Below, piece after piece: positions 33,944 to 43,092 of a DNA stretch of 64,000 nucleotides. Positions within the stretch are counted from its first letter, which is position 1. Every line of letters begins with the position of its first letter. The notes below the pieces were generated by a model, which saw only the letters and a list, made by a program, of their open reading frames with translations, did no database searches and had not been told where the DNA came from. A program made the translations under genes and the position numbers. The DNA is from Peptostreptococcus faecalis (GTDB lineage Bacteria; Bacillota; Clostridia; Peptostreptococcales; Peptostreptococcaceae), in NCBI RefSeq assembly GCF_900240845.1, contig NZ_OERU01000001.1, positions 455,079-519,078 on the forward strand, read 5' to 3'.

Positions 33944-36592
33944 ATGACAGAAGAAAAAGAAATAATGTTACTTATAGATGGAAATTCTATTATAAATAGA
34001 GCTTTTTTTGCACTACCTCCAATGGATAATGGAGAAGGGCTGCAAACAAATGCAGTTTATGGATTTTTGACGATGATGTTTAAGATGATAAAAACTTACA
34101 AACCGACATATATATCCGTTGCTTTTGATTTGAAAGCACCAACATTTAGACACGAGGCATATAAAGACTATAAGGCAGGAAGAAAAAAAATGCCTGATGA
34201 GTTGGCTATGCAGATGCAACCTTTAAAAGAAATATTAGACTCTATGAATATAAATAGATTAGAAAAAGAAGGATATGAAGCCGATGATATATTAGGAACT
34301 GTATCTCTAGACGCTGAAAATCAAGGTTGTAAAGTGTATGTAGTAACAGGTGATAAAGATGCTATTCAGTTGGCATCAGATCAAACTACAATTTTGATTA
34401 CTAAGAAAGGTATTGCAGAAGTTGAAGAGTATGATAGAGAAGGTGTAATAGAAAGATATAATCTTACACCAGATCAATTTATTGATTTAAAGGGATTGAT
34501 GGGAGATAAGTCTGATAATATACCTGGTATTCCTGGAATTGGTGAAAAAACAGGAATAAAACTTCTTACACAATATGGTAGTGTAGAAAACTTATTAGAG
34601 CATACTTCAGAGTTAAAAGGAGCACAAAAGGTTAAGGTTGAAGAGAATAAAGACCTTGCTATAATGAGTAAAGATTTGGCAACAATACACAGAAGCGTGG
34701 AGTTGGATTATAAAATAGATGATATGAAATTTGGAGATTACAAAACAGAAAATGTAATAAAAGAATTTCAATTTTTGAAGTTTAATAGCTTGATTTCTAG
34801 ATTATCCGAGATTTCAGATGAAGTAGAAGAAAAGCAGGACATAGAAATTTTTGAATTGGATAATATAGAAGATTTTAAAAAGACAGTAATTGATAAATCA
34901 CAATTATGCATAAAAATATTTGAACACGAAGGAAATATACTAAATAAAAAAATCTATAGAACATACTTATCTGTAGACGGAGAGAAAATATATTATTTAA
35001 ATGGGGATGATATTTCAAAAGTATTTGATTTAATAGAAAATGATGATATTGAAAAAATTGGATATGAATTGAAGTCAGAATACATAGCACTTAGACCATA
35101 TGGTGTGGAAATTAAAAACATGGGATTTGATATATCAATAGCTGAGTATATAATTGACTCAAAAACAGCTACATCTTATGAGCACAGTACAATTTCTAAT
35201 AAGTATGTATATAAAAATGTGATGTCTAAAGAAGAATTGTTAGGCAAAGGTGCGAAAGCTGTGACATATGCAGATGTAGAAATTGAAAAACTAGATGAAT
35301 ACGCATATGGAATAATATCGACTGTGTTTGCTACTACAGAAAAAATGAGAGACATAATAAAAGAAGATAATATGGAAATGTTGTTCTATGATGTGGAAAT
35401 GCCTCTTGTTGAAGTTTTAGGCGATTTAGAATATACAGGTATATGTGTAAATGAAAATATAATAGGAGAGCTAGATTTAGAGTTTGAGGGAATAATAAAG
35501 GAGACTGAAAAGAAAATATTTGAAATTTCAGGTGAAGAGTTCAATATAAATTCTCCAAAGCAACTTGGTGTAATACTGTTTGAAAAGCTAGAACTTCCAG
35601 TAGTTAAGAAGACGAAGACGGGTTATTCTACTAATGCTGAAGTGCTTGAAAAACTTAGAGACAAAAGTCCTATTATTGATTTAATAAGCGAGTATCGTTC
35701 TGTTGTGAAACTAAAGTCTACATATATAGATGGAATAAATGCCCTTGTAAATGATATAGATGGAAGGATTCATTCATCATTTAATCAGACAATTACTACA
35801 ACTGGGAGAATATCTTCAACGGACCCCAATATGCAAAATATCCCTGTAAAAACTCAAATGGGTAGAGAGATTAGAAAAGTTTTTGTGTCTGAAAAGGGAA
35901 AAAAGCTTGTAGATGCGGATTATTCACAAGTTGAACTGAGAGTTTTAGCTCATATGAGTGGCGATGAAAATATGATAGAGGCATTTAGAAGTGGAGAAGA
36001 TATACATAAAAAAACTGCTTCACAAGTATTTAACGTTGCGTTTGATGATGTAACTACTGAATTAAGAAGTGCGGCAAAAGCAGTTAACTTTGGTATAATA
36101 TATGGCAAGAGTGATTTTGGATTAGCACAAGACTTAGATATATCACAAAAAAGAGCAAAGGAATATATATCGAGCTATTTTGAAAAATATCCTAAGATAA
36201 AAGGATTTATGGATGATATCGTACATTCTGCAGAGGAAAAGGGATATTCAACGACTATATTCAATAGAAGAAGATATATACCTGAAATAAAATCTTCTAA
36301 TTTTATAGAAAAAAATAGAGGGAAAAGGGCAGCTATGAATGCTCCTATTCAGGGTAGTGCAGCAGATATTATAAAGATTGCAATGGTAAATGTGTACAAT
36401 CGAATAAAAGAAGAAGGATTAAAATCAAAATTAATACTTCAGGTACATGATGAGTTGATTGTAGAGGCAACTGATGATGAAATAGATATTGTAAGTGATC
36501 TTCTAAGAGTTGAGATGGAAAATGCAGTCAACTTAAATGTAGATTTGGATGTCGACTTAAATGTCGGTGATTCATGGTACGAAACTAAGTAG
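33944..36592 (+). CDS. polA: DNA polymerase I
   Basis: 882 residues from ATG 33944 (GAGGAAAT upstream; ATG 33911 has no Shine-Dalgarno). The N-terminal 5'-3' exonuclease shows LLIDGNSIINRAFFALPPM and GLMGDKSDNIPGIPGIGEKT. The polymerase motifs are A DADYSQVELRVLAHMSGD (~657), B RSAAKAVNFGIIYGKSDFG and C LILQVHDELIVEA (~833). The middle 3'-5' exonuclease region has lost the acidic DxE residues (IKIFEHEG in place of YDTETT), so proofreading is probably absent, as in B. subtilis PolA. It fills gaps and removes RNA primers. Two genes follow closely: coaE and a transglycosylase. Confidence 0.95.
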   Translation: MTEEKEIMLLIDGNSIINRAFFALPPMDNGEGLQTNAVYGFLTMMFKMIKTYKPTYISVAFDLKAPTFRHEAYKDYKAGRKKMPDELAMQMQPLKEILDSMNINRLEKEGYEADDILGTVSLDAENQGCKVYVVTGDKDAIQLASDQTTILITKKGIAEVEEYDREGVIERYNLTPDQFIDLKGLMGDKSDNIPGIPGIGEKTGIKLLTQYGSVENLLEHTSELKGAQKVKVEENKDLAIMSKDLATIHRSVELDYKIDDMKFGDYKTENVIKEFQFLKFNSLISRLSEISDEVEEKQDIEIFELDNIEDFKKTVIDKSQLCIKIFEHEGNILNKKIYRTYLSVDGEKIYYLNGDDISKVFDLIENDDIEKIGYELKSEYIALRPYGVEIKNMGFDISIAEYIIDSKTATSYEHSTISNKYVYKNVMSKEELLGKGAKAVTYADVEIEKLDEYAYGIISTVFATTEKMRDIIKEDNMEMLFYDVEMPLVEVLGDLEYTGICVNENIIGELDLEFEGIIKETEKKIFEISGEEFNINSPKQLGVILFEKLELPVVKKTKTGYSTNAEVLEKLRDKSPIIDLISEYRSVVKLKSTYIDGINALVNDIDGRIHSSFNQTITTTGRISSTDPNMQNIPVKTQMGREIRKVFVSEKGKKLVDADYSQVELRVLAHMSGDENMIEAFRSGEDIHKKTASQVFNVAFDDVTTELRSAAKAVNFGIIYGKSDFGLAQDLDISQKRAKEYISSYFEKYPKIKGFMDDIVHSAEEKGYSTTIFNRRRYIPEIKSSNFIEKNRGKRAAMNAPIQGSAADIIKIAMVNVYNRIKEEGLKSKLILQVHDELIVEATDDEIDIVSDLLRVEMENAVNLNVDLDVDLNVGDSWYETK

Positions 36593-36606
36593 TGAGGCGA
36601 TAAATT

Positions 36607-37224
36607 ATGCTTAAGATTGGTTTGACGGGCAATATAGGTTGCGGCAAAAGCAGTATTTCAAATCAGCTAGAAAAAAAAGGTCATTATATTATAGATGCTG
36701 ATTTAATAACAAGAGAAATATATGCAGATGAAAATGTCATAAAAGAGATGTTGGGAAATTTTCCGGATTCTTTTGAAAATGGAAAGATATGTCGGAAAAA
36801 GCTGGGAAGTATAGTTTTTGAAGATAATGAAAAGTTAAAGCTGTTGAACTCCATAACACATAAAGCGATTAAATTAATTGTAGAGAAAAGAATAAAAGCT
36901 ATTGAAGAAGATGAACGCTATAAATCAAAAGCAATTGTTATAGATGCAGCGTTACTGTATGAAGCTAATTTTTCCGATATAGTAGATAAAACAATAGTAG
37001 TATATTGTTCTCCAGAAGAACAACTGAAAAGAGTTGTTAAAAGAGACAATATTAGTGAAGAAGACGCCATTAAAAAAATCAATAGTCAAATGGATCAAAA
37101 AATAAAGATTGAAAGATCTGACTATGTAGTAGATAATTCTTATTCTAGAGAAACTTTGGAAGAGAGCATATCTGCATTGTTAAAAAAAATAGAAGAGTGG
37201 ATAATAGGAAATGGAGGAAATTAA
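36607..37224 (+). CDS. coaE: Dephospho-CoA kinase
   Basis: 205 residues. The P-loop GNIGCGKS (8-15) opens the protein, then DADLITREIY and the lid region VVKRDNISEEDAIKKINSQM. It catalyses the last step of coenzyme A synthesis, phosphorylating the ribose 3' hydroxyl. GAGGCGATAAATT precedes ATG 36607, 15 bp after polA. The polA-coaE-transglycosylase order is common in Clostridia. Its end overlaps the RBS of the next gene. Confidence 0.93.
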   Translation: MLKIGLTGNIGCGKSSISNQLEKKGHYIIDADLITREIYADENVIKEMLGNFPDSFENGKICRKKLGSIVFEDNEKLKLLNSITHKAIKLIVEKRIKAIEEDERYKSKAIVIDAALLYEANFSDIVDKTIVVYCSPEEQLKRVVKRDNISEEDAIKKINSQMDQKIKIERSDYVVDNSYSRETLEESISALLKKIEEWIIGNGGN

Positions 37225-37225
37225 A

Positions 37226-37777
37226 TTGAAAAATAAACGCAATATATTTGCTGTTATTTTTCTTCTTGTTCTAATAATTATCGTGTCATGTATAAATTAT
37301 AAAAAAATAGAGAAAGTTTTTTACCCTATTAAATACTCAAAATATGTTGAATATTATTCACGTAAATATAATATAGATAAGTACCTGGTGTATAGTGTTA
37401 TAAAGACTGAAAGTAAATTCAAAGAAAAAGCGACTTCCAACAAAGGGGCAAAAGGTTTGATGCAAATCACTGATATAACCGCTAAGTGGGCTGCGAAGGA
37501 ATTGAAATTAGAAAAAGTTGACATATATGATCCTAAAACTAATATAATGATAGGGACATGGTATTTAGGAAGGTTGAAAAAAGAGTTTAAAGAAGATTTT
37601 GATTTAGTTATTCCGGCATACAATGGAGGATCTGGTAATGTTAGAAAGTGGCTTCAATCACATAATTACAGTGATGATGGAAAGAAATTAAAAGATATAC
37701 CATTTAGAGAAACTTCCAACTACACCAGAAAAGTAATAGAAAATTATAAAAAATATAAAGAAATATATGAAAAGTAA
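37226..37777 (+). CDS. Membrane-anchored lytic transglycosylase (SLT family)
   Basis: 183 residues from TTG 37226, which has GGAGG (37213-37217) 8 bp upstream; ATG 37211 lies before it. One N-terminal membrane helix (NIFAVIFLLVLIIIVSCI) anchors a goose-type SLT domain: YLVYSVIKTESKFKEKATSN with the catalytic Glu, GAKGLMQI and IPAYNGGSGNVRKWL. It cleaves peptidoglycan glycan strands outside the membrane. It follows coaE in one operon, a common clostridial order. Confidence 0.9.
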   Translation: MKNKRNIFAVIFLLVLIIIVSCINYKKIEKVFYPIKYSKYVEYYSRKYNIDKYLVYSVIKTESKFKEKATSNKGAKGLMQITDITAKWAAKELKLEKVDIYDPKTNIMIGTWYLGRLKKEFKEDFDLVIPAYNGGSGNVRKWLQSHNYSDDGKKLKDIPFRETSNYTRKVIENYKKYKEIYEK

Positions 37778-37835
37778 TTTATATTGAGTCTCTATTGCGT
37801 GTTTGAAAATATATATATTTAATTAGGAGGCTGTT

Positions 37836-38048
37836 ATGAAAAAAAGATTAGTAATTAGTGGTATGCACTGTGAAAACTGTGCAAAAGGATTAAATGCGGT
37901 ACTAACAGAAGATATAGTAGGATTAAAAGTAGAAAATATAAGTGTAGAAGATGGGTTTGCCGACATAGTAGTGGATGATGATGTATCAGACAATGAATTA
38001 AAAGCAGCTGTAGAAGAATTAGGTTTTAAGTTATTAGAAATTAAATAA
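37836..38048 (+). CDS. Heavy-metal-associated (CopZ-like) protein
   Basis: 70 residues, one HMA ferredoxin-like domain with the metal motif GMHCENC (Cys12, Cys15). CopZ-type proteins bind Cu(I) and pass it to CopA ATPases, but no copper ATPase or CsoR is linked here. AGGAGG precedes ATG 37836. Several acidic residues near the end (VVDDDVSDNEL) are more than most CopZ proteins have. The metal is not certain. Confidence 0.85.
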   Translation: MKKRLVISGMHCENCAKGLNAVLTEDIVGLKVENISVEDGFADIVVDDDVSDNELKAAVEELGFKLLEIK

Positions 38049-38049
38049 T

Positions 38050-38133
38050 TTTGTTACAAATAGTTACAAATAGTTACAAAAAACAAGGCTCAAAGTTCTT
38101 ATTTCTCCTAAATATTCTTCAAATAGTTACAAA
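38050..38133. repeat. Phased TTACAAA repeats upstream of the NlpC/P60 gene
   Basis: TTGTTACAAA, TAGTTACAAA and TAGTTACAAA are three consecutive 10-bp units (38051-38080); a fourth TAGTTACAAA lies at 38124-38133. Looser copies occur near 38147 and 38171-38186. On the minus strand this reads TGTAAC every 10 bp. WalR (YycF) boxes, which control wall hydrolases, are TGTWAH-N5-TGTWAH with an 11-bp step, so these look like a related but 10-bp-phased operator. The regulator is inferred. Confidence 0.6.
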
Positions 38134-38169
38134 AATGAAATTAAATATTACAAAATTTTAATATTTACC

Positions 38170-38198
38170 TTTACAACGGTAACAAAATGATGTATTAT
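38170..38198 (+). promoter_or_regulatory. Promoter of the NlpC/P60 hydrolase gene
   Basis: -35 TTTACA (38170-38175), 17 bp, -10 TATTAT (38193-38198). A TTACAA motif overlaps the -35. The leader would be ~115 nt. Confidence 0.65.
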
Positions 38199-38319
38199 GT
38201 GTATGTACCATAAAAAATGGACACAAATATAGATAATGAATTATTGAAATTTGACAGTAAAGAATATAAGAATATTTATGAATATAACAAAAGAAAGAAT
38301 ATGAGAGGTGAGAATTTAG

Positions 38320-39861
38320 ATGAAAAAAGCAATAACAGTGTTAGGGTTAGGTGCAGCTGCAGTAGCTATATCAGTATCAAACGCTAGTGCGATGGAACAA
38401 GTAGAAACAACTGCGGACATTAATCTAAGAGAACAGCCAAGTGCGACTTCAAATAAGGTCTCCGAACTTAAAACAGGTGCAAAAATAACTGTAAAAGAAA
38501 GTCATAGCGGATGGACAAACATTCAAACTGATGATGGACAAAGCGGTTGGGTTAATGGTCATTATGTTTCGGGGAATGAAAGCAAATCTCAGACAAATGC
38601 AGATAGTAATGTTGAAAATAATAACATAAAGAGTAACGTACAGGAAAATAATACAGTTACAGAATATAAAGCTGAAAACACAGCACAAGCTGTTGGAATC
38701 GAAAGAAGTGCAGAAGAAGTTGAAGATACTACTGTTGATAATCAGCAGGAAACTACAACTAATGTAAATGCTGCTACAACTACTTCTACATCAAATGCGG
38801 TTGAAGACAACAAAGTTGTTGACGAAGCTAGTCAAGATATAGTTGTAGAAAGTAAACTTTCAGATGAAAACGCAAAAGGTGCTGAAACTAAAGATTTTTC
38901 AATTAGATCAAATGCGAAAATATCTTCAGTGCCAAAATTGAGCATTAGAAAAGGACCATCTACTTCTAATGGAGTAGTAGGATCTATTTTTACAGGAGAA
39001 ATATTTGAAGTTATATCAAAATCATCTGATGGATGGTACCAAGTTTTACTAAAAGATGGTACTACAGGATGGGCAAGTGGTAAATATATTGATTTGACTA
39101 CAGAAGAAGATAAGACAAATATAATAGAGTACAATGAAAATAATATAAAAACTGATGAGAACAAGAATGACACTACTGAAAATAAAGAAACAGTAAATTC
39201 TAATCAAGGAACAATCAACAGTTCAGTAGGTCTTAATGTAAGATCTGGGGCTGGTATGAATAATTCTGTTATTGGAACTCTTGCTCACAATAGTATAGTT
39301 AAAATACTTGGTGAAGAAAATGGTTGGTATAAGATAGAATTATCAAATGGTCAGACTGGTTATGTTGGAGCTAGTTATGTAAACAGATCAACTACTTCAG
39401 GTTCTACTAGTACTGATAGTGGTAAAACTAACACTGAAAGCAATAAGGAAACAAGCAACGATAAAAATAATACTACAGGAACTACTGCTACAGGAAATGC
39501 AATTGTAGATTTCGCTCAAACATTGCTTGGAACAAGATATGTTTGGGGAGGAACTACTACATCAGGATTTGACTGTTCAGGGTTTACTCAGTATGTTTAT
39601 AAAAATGCTGCTGGTGTTTCTATACCAAGAGTATCTAAGGCTCAGGCTACAGCAGGTAAAGCTGTATCAATGGCGAGTATAACTGCAGGAGATTTACTAT
39701 ATTTTGATACTATGGGTACAGGAACTACAAGTCACGTAGGTATATATATGGGTGATGGTAAGTTTATACATGCAAGTGGAAGCGCTGCTAATCCTGAATA
39801 TGTAAAGATTTCAAGCCTTTCTGAAAAGTGGGTAAAATGTTTAGGCGCAAGAAGATTCTAA
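38320..39861 (+). CDS. Secreted SH3/NlpC-P60 peptidoglycan hydrolase
   Basis: 513 residues. A signal peptide ends near ASA/ME (residues 1-26). Three bacterial SH3 domains follow, about 28-90, 200-262 and 300-355, each with INLRE/LSIRKGPS/LNVRSGAG cores and GWxxG ends. They are joined by long Ser/Thr/Asn-rich linkers. The NlpC/P60 domain (about 390-513) has catalytic Cys419 (DCSGF), His472 (SHVGIY) and His484 (HASG). It should cut gamma-D-Glu-diamino acid bonds in cell wall peptides outside the cell. AGAGGTGAG precedes ATG 38320. Own promoter and terminator: a single gene. Confidence 0.92.
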   Translation: MKKAITVLGLGAAAVAISVSNASAMEQVETTADINLREQPSATSNKVSELKTGAKITVKESHSGWTNIQTDDGQSGWVNGHYVSGNESKSQTNADSNVENNNIKSNVQENNTVTEYKAENTAQAVGIERSAEEVEDTTVDNQQETTTNVNAATTTSTSNAVEDNKVVDEASQDIVVESKLSDENAKGAETKDFSIRSNAKISSVPKLSIRKGPSTSNGVVGSIFTGEIFEVISKSSDGWYQVLLKDGTTGWASGKYIDLTTEEDKTNIIEYNENNIKTDENKNDTTENKETVNSNQGTINSSVGLNVRSGAGMNNSVIGTLAHNSIVKILGEENGWYKIELSNGQTGYVGASYVNRSTTSGSTSTDSGKTNTESNKETSNDKNNTTGTTATGNAIVDFAQTLLGTRYVWGGTTTSGFDCSGFTQYVYKNAAGVSIPRVSKAQATAGKAVSMASITAGDLLYFDTMGTGTTSHVGIYMGDGKFIHASGSAANPEYVKISSLSEKWVKCLGARRF

Positions 39862-39910
39862 TAATGTAAATTCTTATATATGTATTAAACATTATATTGA
39901 AAATATTATA

Positions 39911-39942
39911 AGAGGTATTGATATTTCAATACCTCTTTTTTT
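39911..39942 (+). terminator. Terminator of the NlpC/P60 gene
   Basis: AGAGGTATTGA (39911-39921) pairs exactly with TCAATACCTCT (39926-39936), followed by six T. Confidence 0.9.
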
Positions 39943-40166
39943 ATTGAATAAATAATTTATAAACTACAGCTATATCTTTTCAAATGTAATACGATTTTTT
40001 TAATGATCAATAAAAAAATAACAACGAATGCTATTGTAGTTAAAAAAGGGAAAAATATGCTAAATAAAAAACGTTATTTTATTAACAATTGTTAAGATTT
40101 ATAGCTAAATGTAGTATACTAGTATTAAGGTAAATTTAATATTAGTTAAGAATAGGGGGTAACAGA
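39943..40166. other. Spacer between NlpC/P60 terminator and rnfC
   Basis: No gene. It contains the rnf promoter and the operator-like palindromes at 40071-40120. Confidence 0.5.
40071..40120 (+). promoter_or_regulatory. rnf operon promoter with Rex-like dyad
   Basis: TATACT (40115-40120) is a good -10; TTAAGA (40092-40097) is a weak -35 at 17 bp. Upstream is a perfect 14-bp palindrome TTAACAATTGTTAA (40082-40095). The right half TTAACAA (40082-40088) with acGTTAt 4 bp before it resembles the clostridial Rex site TTGTTAA-N4-TTAACAA, with full match in one half only. Rex senses NADH/NAD+ and would make sense for Rnf; binding is inferred. Confidence 0.45.
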
Positions 40167-41510
40167 ATGAAACTCTTAACTTTCAAAGGGGGGATACATC
40201 CTCCATATGGAAAAGAGTATGCAAACAAAAAACCAATTGAAAGAGCTAAGGCTCCTGAAACAGTTTATATACCTCTTCAACAACATATTGGTGCACCAGC
40301 AAAGTGTATTGTAGAAGTTGGGGATGAAGTAAAACTGGGTCAAAAAATTGGTGAAGCTCAAGGGTTTGTATCTTCAAACATTCACTCATCAGTATCTGGG
40401 GTAGTTAAAGCTATTAAACCAAGTGGTGTTCCAGGTGGAACTTCTATGTGCGTAGTCATTGAAAATGATTTCAAAGAAGAGGTTCACGAAAGTGTAAAAC
40501 CTAAAGGTGACTTAGAAAGTCTTAGTAAGGAAGACATTGTAGAAATTGTAAAAGAGGCAGGAATTGTAGGTATGGGTGGAGCTACCTTCCCTAACCATGT
40601 AAAAATTTCTCCTCCACCAGATTCAAAAGCAGAGTATGTAATACTAAATGGAGCAGAATGTGAGCCATATCTTACTGCTGATGATAGGCTAATGGTTGAA
40701 AATCCAGAAGATGTTGTGTATGGATTGAGAGCATTAATGAAAGCATTAGATGTAAAAAAAGGTTTTATAGGAATAGAAGTAAATAAACCTGAGGCAATTG
40801 CTAATGTTACTGAAGCAGCAAAATCTTTTGCTGACATTGAAGTGGTTAGCTTGCAAGTTAAATATCCAGAAGGTGCTGAAAAACAGCTTATATATGCATG
40901 TACAGGTAGAGAAGTTCCTTCAGGAGCATTACCAATTGCAGTAGGTGCAGTAGTGGATAACGTTGCAACTTCTGCAGCAATAGCTAAAGCTATAAAAGAA
41001 GGTATGCCTTTGGTTGAAAGAATCACTACAATAACAGGTCCATGTATAAAAGAACCTAAAAACTTAATAACTAAAGTTGGTACTAAGTTCAGTGAATTAG
41101 TGGAGCAATGTGGTGGAGTAAAAGAAGGAGTAACTGCAGGTAAGTTAATAGCAGGTGGACCAATGATGGGTCTTGCTCAATACACTGATGACATATCTAC
41201 TAATAAGGGGTCTTCAGGTATATTAATATTAGATGAAAAAGAAGCAAAAGATCCTGAACCAATGAACTGTATCAAGTGTGGAAGGTGTACAGATGTATGT
41301 CCAGCATTCCTTCAACCATTATTTATAAGTGCTTATTCACTTAAGAATAATTTTGATGAAGCAGAAAAACATAGGGCTATGGACTGTATTGAATGTGGAT
41401 CATGTTCATTTATATGTCCAGCGAGAAGACTTTTATTGCCTTCTATTAGACAGGCAAAAAGAGAAATAGGTGCCAAGAGAAGAAAAGCTGCAGCAGAAAA
41501 AAAGAAATAA
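40167..41510 (+). CDS. rnfC: Rnf complex subunit C (NADH-binding Fe-S protein)
   Basis: 447 residues. An N-terminal barrel-type domain (GGIHPPYGKEYANKKPIE) is followed by a Rossmann/SLBB region with GMGGATFPNHVKISPP and LNGAECEPYLTADDR, the FMN/NADH site. Two 4Fe-4S motifs lie near the end, CIKCGRCTDVCP and CIECGSCSFICP. In Rnf it passes electrons between the Fe-S chain and NAD+. It begins the six-gene rnfCDGEAB operon, the usual order in clostridia. AGGGGGTAACAG precedes ATG 40167. Confidence 0.96.
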   Translation: MKLLTFKGGIHPPYGKEYANKKPIERAKAPETVYIPLQQHIGAPAKCIVEVGDEVKLGQKIGEAQGFVSSNIHSSVSGVVKAIKPSGVPGGTSMCVVIENDFKEEVHESVKPKGDLESLSKEDIVEIVKEAGIVGMGGATFPNHVKISPPPDSKAEYVILNGAECEPYLTADDRLMVENPEDVVYGLRALMKALDVKKGFIGIEVNKPEAIANVTEAAKSFADIEVVSLQVKYPEGAEKQLIYACTGREVPSGALPIAVGAVVDNVATSAAIAKAIKEGMPLVERITTITGPCIKEPKNLITKVGTKFSELVEQCGGVKEGVTAGKLIAGGPMMGLAQYTDDISTNKGSSGILILDEKEAKDPEPMNCIKCGRCTDVCPAFLQPLFISAYSLKNNFDEAEKHRAMDCIECGSCSFICPARRLLLPSIRQAKREIGAKRRKAAAEKKK

Positions 41511-41528
41511 TAGTTAGGGGGAAAAATG

Positions 41529-42512
41529 ATGAATAATAAACTTGTAGTATCTTCTTCACCTCATATTAGAACCAAAGAAGATACTTCGTATATAATGAAA
41601 CAGGTGCTTATTGCACTTTTGCCAGCAACGATAGCAGGTGTATACTTTTTTAGAGCAAGAGGATTGATAACAATATTAGCCTGTGTAATTGGAGCTGTAG
41701 TTTCTGAATGGGCGTATTGTAAAATAACGAAGAAAAAAACAACTATTGGAGATCTTTCAGCAGTAGTAACTGGGTTGCTACTAGCTTTTAACGTGCCAGC
41801 TGGTTTACCAATTTGGATGTGTGTAGCGGGTTCTGTATTCTCAATCGTAGTTGTTAAAATGTTATTTGGTGGTATAGGATTTAACTTCCTTAACCCAGCT
41901 TTAGCAGGTAGAGCTTTTCTACTGGCTTCATTTCCAGTAGCAATGACTACTTGGATAAAACCAGGATCGAATGTAGATGCTACAACAGTAGCAACACCGT
42001 TAAGCTTTATGAAATTATCAGGAGCAGAAGGATCAACAGCAACAAAAGCTATTGAAGGTCTTCAAAGTGCAGGTATATCTATAAGTGATATGTTTATGGG
42101 GAACATAGGTGGTACAGTAGGTGAAACTTGTGCAGTATTACTTATCCTTGGAGGAGTATATCTTATATATAAGGGAATTATATCTTATGTAATGCCTGTA
42201 ACTTACATAGCAATAGTAATTATACTTACTTTCTTATTAGGCGGATTTAATGTAGAGTTTGCAATATATCAAGCATTAGCAGGAGGACTACTACTAGGTG
42301 GATTCTTTATGCTTACAGATTATACTACATCTCCAATGACTGTAAAGGGACAAGTTATATATGCAGCAATAGCAGCTGTAATTGCCACTTGTATTAGACT
42401 TTTTGGTGGATACCCAGAAGGTGTGTCATATTCAATATTATTTGCGAACTGTTTAGTTCCACTAATTGATAAATATGTAAACAACAGAGTATTCGGGGAG
42501 GTGCGTAAATAA
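41529..42512 (+). CDS. rnfD: Rnf complex subunit D (membrane, covalent FMN)
   Basis: 327 residues from ATG 41529 (AGGGGG 7 bp upstream; ATG 41526 is only 4 bp away). About nine membrane helices. The motif DATTVATPL gives the likely covalent FMN threonine, Thr156, of the NqrB/RnfD family ([ST]xAT). It conducts electrons and ions across the membrane. It ends overlapping rnfG by one base (TAATG). Confidence 0.95.
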   Translation: MNNKLVVSSSPHIRTKEDTSYIMKQVLIALLPATIAGVYFFRARGLITILACVIGAVVSEWAYCKITKKKTTIGDLSAVVTGLLLAFNVPAGLPIWMCVAGSVFSIVVVKMLFGGIGFNFLNPALAGRAFLLASFPVAMTTWIKPGSNVDATTVATPLSFMKLSGAEGSTATKAIEGLQSAGISISDMFMGNIGGTVGETCAVLLILGGVYLIYKGIISYVMPVTYIAIVIILTFLLGGFNVEFAIYQALAGGLLLGGFFMLTDYTTSPMTVKGQVIYAAIAAVIATCIRLFGGYPEGVSYSILFANCLVPLIDKYVNNRVFGEVRK

Positions 42513-43081
42513 TGAATAGTATAGTTAAAATGGGTGGTACATTATTTGCATTTTCAGCTGTTGCGGCACTTTTACTTGCAGGAACAAATGAAATAACTAA
42601 ACCAATAATAGAACAGAGAGATTTACAAGCAAATAATGAAGCTAGAACTCAAGTCTTACCTGGATCGAAAGATTTTAAAGAAATTGACAAATCAGAGTAT
42701 TCAAGCGCAAATGCTCCTACTGTAAAGGAAGTTTTTCAGGGAATAGATGGTTCGAATGAAATTGGATATACAATTAAGACAAGTCCTAAAGGTTATGGTG
42801 GAGATATCGAGTTAACTATAGGAATTAGTAAAGATGGAAAGATAATGGGAGTAAATGTAGGTAATAATACAGAAACTCCAGGGCTTGGAGCTAAGGCTGC
42901 TGATCCAGCATTTAAAGATCAGTACAAGGGCAAAGAGGTAAGCACTCCAATTGAGGTTGAAAAAAGTGGAGTCGCTAGTGGAAATAAAGTAAAAGCAATT
43001 TCTGGAGCAACTATTACATCTAACGCAGTAACTGATGGTGTAAATGAGGCTATAGAAATATACAACGCTGTAAATAAATAG
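42512..43081 (+). CDS. rnfG: Rnf complex subunit G (periplasmic-type FMN protein)
   Basis: 189 residues. One N-terminal membrane helix (about 8-27) then an FMN-binding domain with GYGGDIELTIGISKDGKIMG, TETPGLGAKA and the flavinylation motif SGAT (Thr167). FMN is attached by an ApbE flavin transferase; no apbE is in this window, so it must lie elsewhere. The start overlaps the rnfD stop. Confidence 0.95.
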   Translation: MNSIVKMGGTLFAFSAVAALLLAGTNEITKPIIEQRDLQANNEARTQVLPGSKDFKEIDKSEYSSANAPTVKEVFQGIDGSNEIGYTIKTSPKGYGGDIELTIGISKDGKIMGVNVGNNTETPGLGAKAADPAFKDQYKGKEVSTPIEVEKSGVASGNKVKAISGATITSNAVTDGVNEAIEIYNAVNK

Positions 43082-43092
43082 GGGGGGCTGAG

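Noticed and set aside
38050-38133. CRISPR or origin iterons
   Set aside because: Units are 10 bp with no spacers; no replication gene is near, and they precede a wall-hydrolase promoter.
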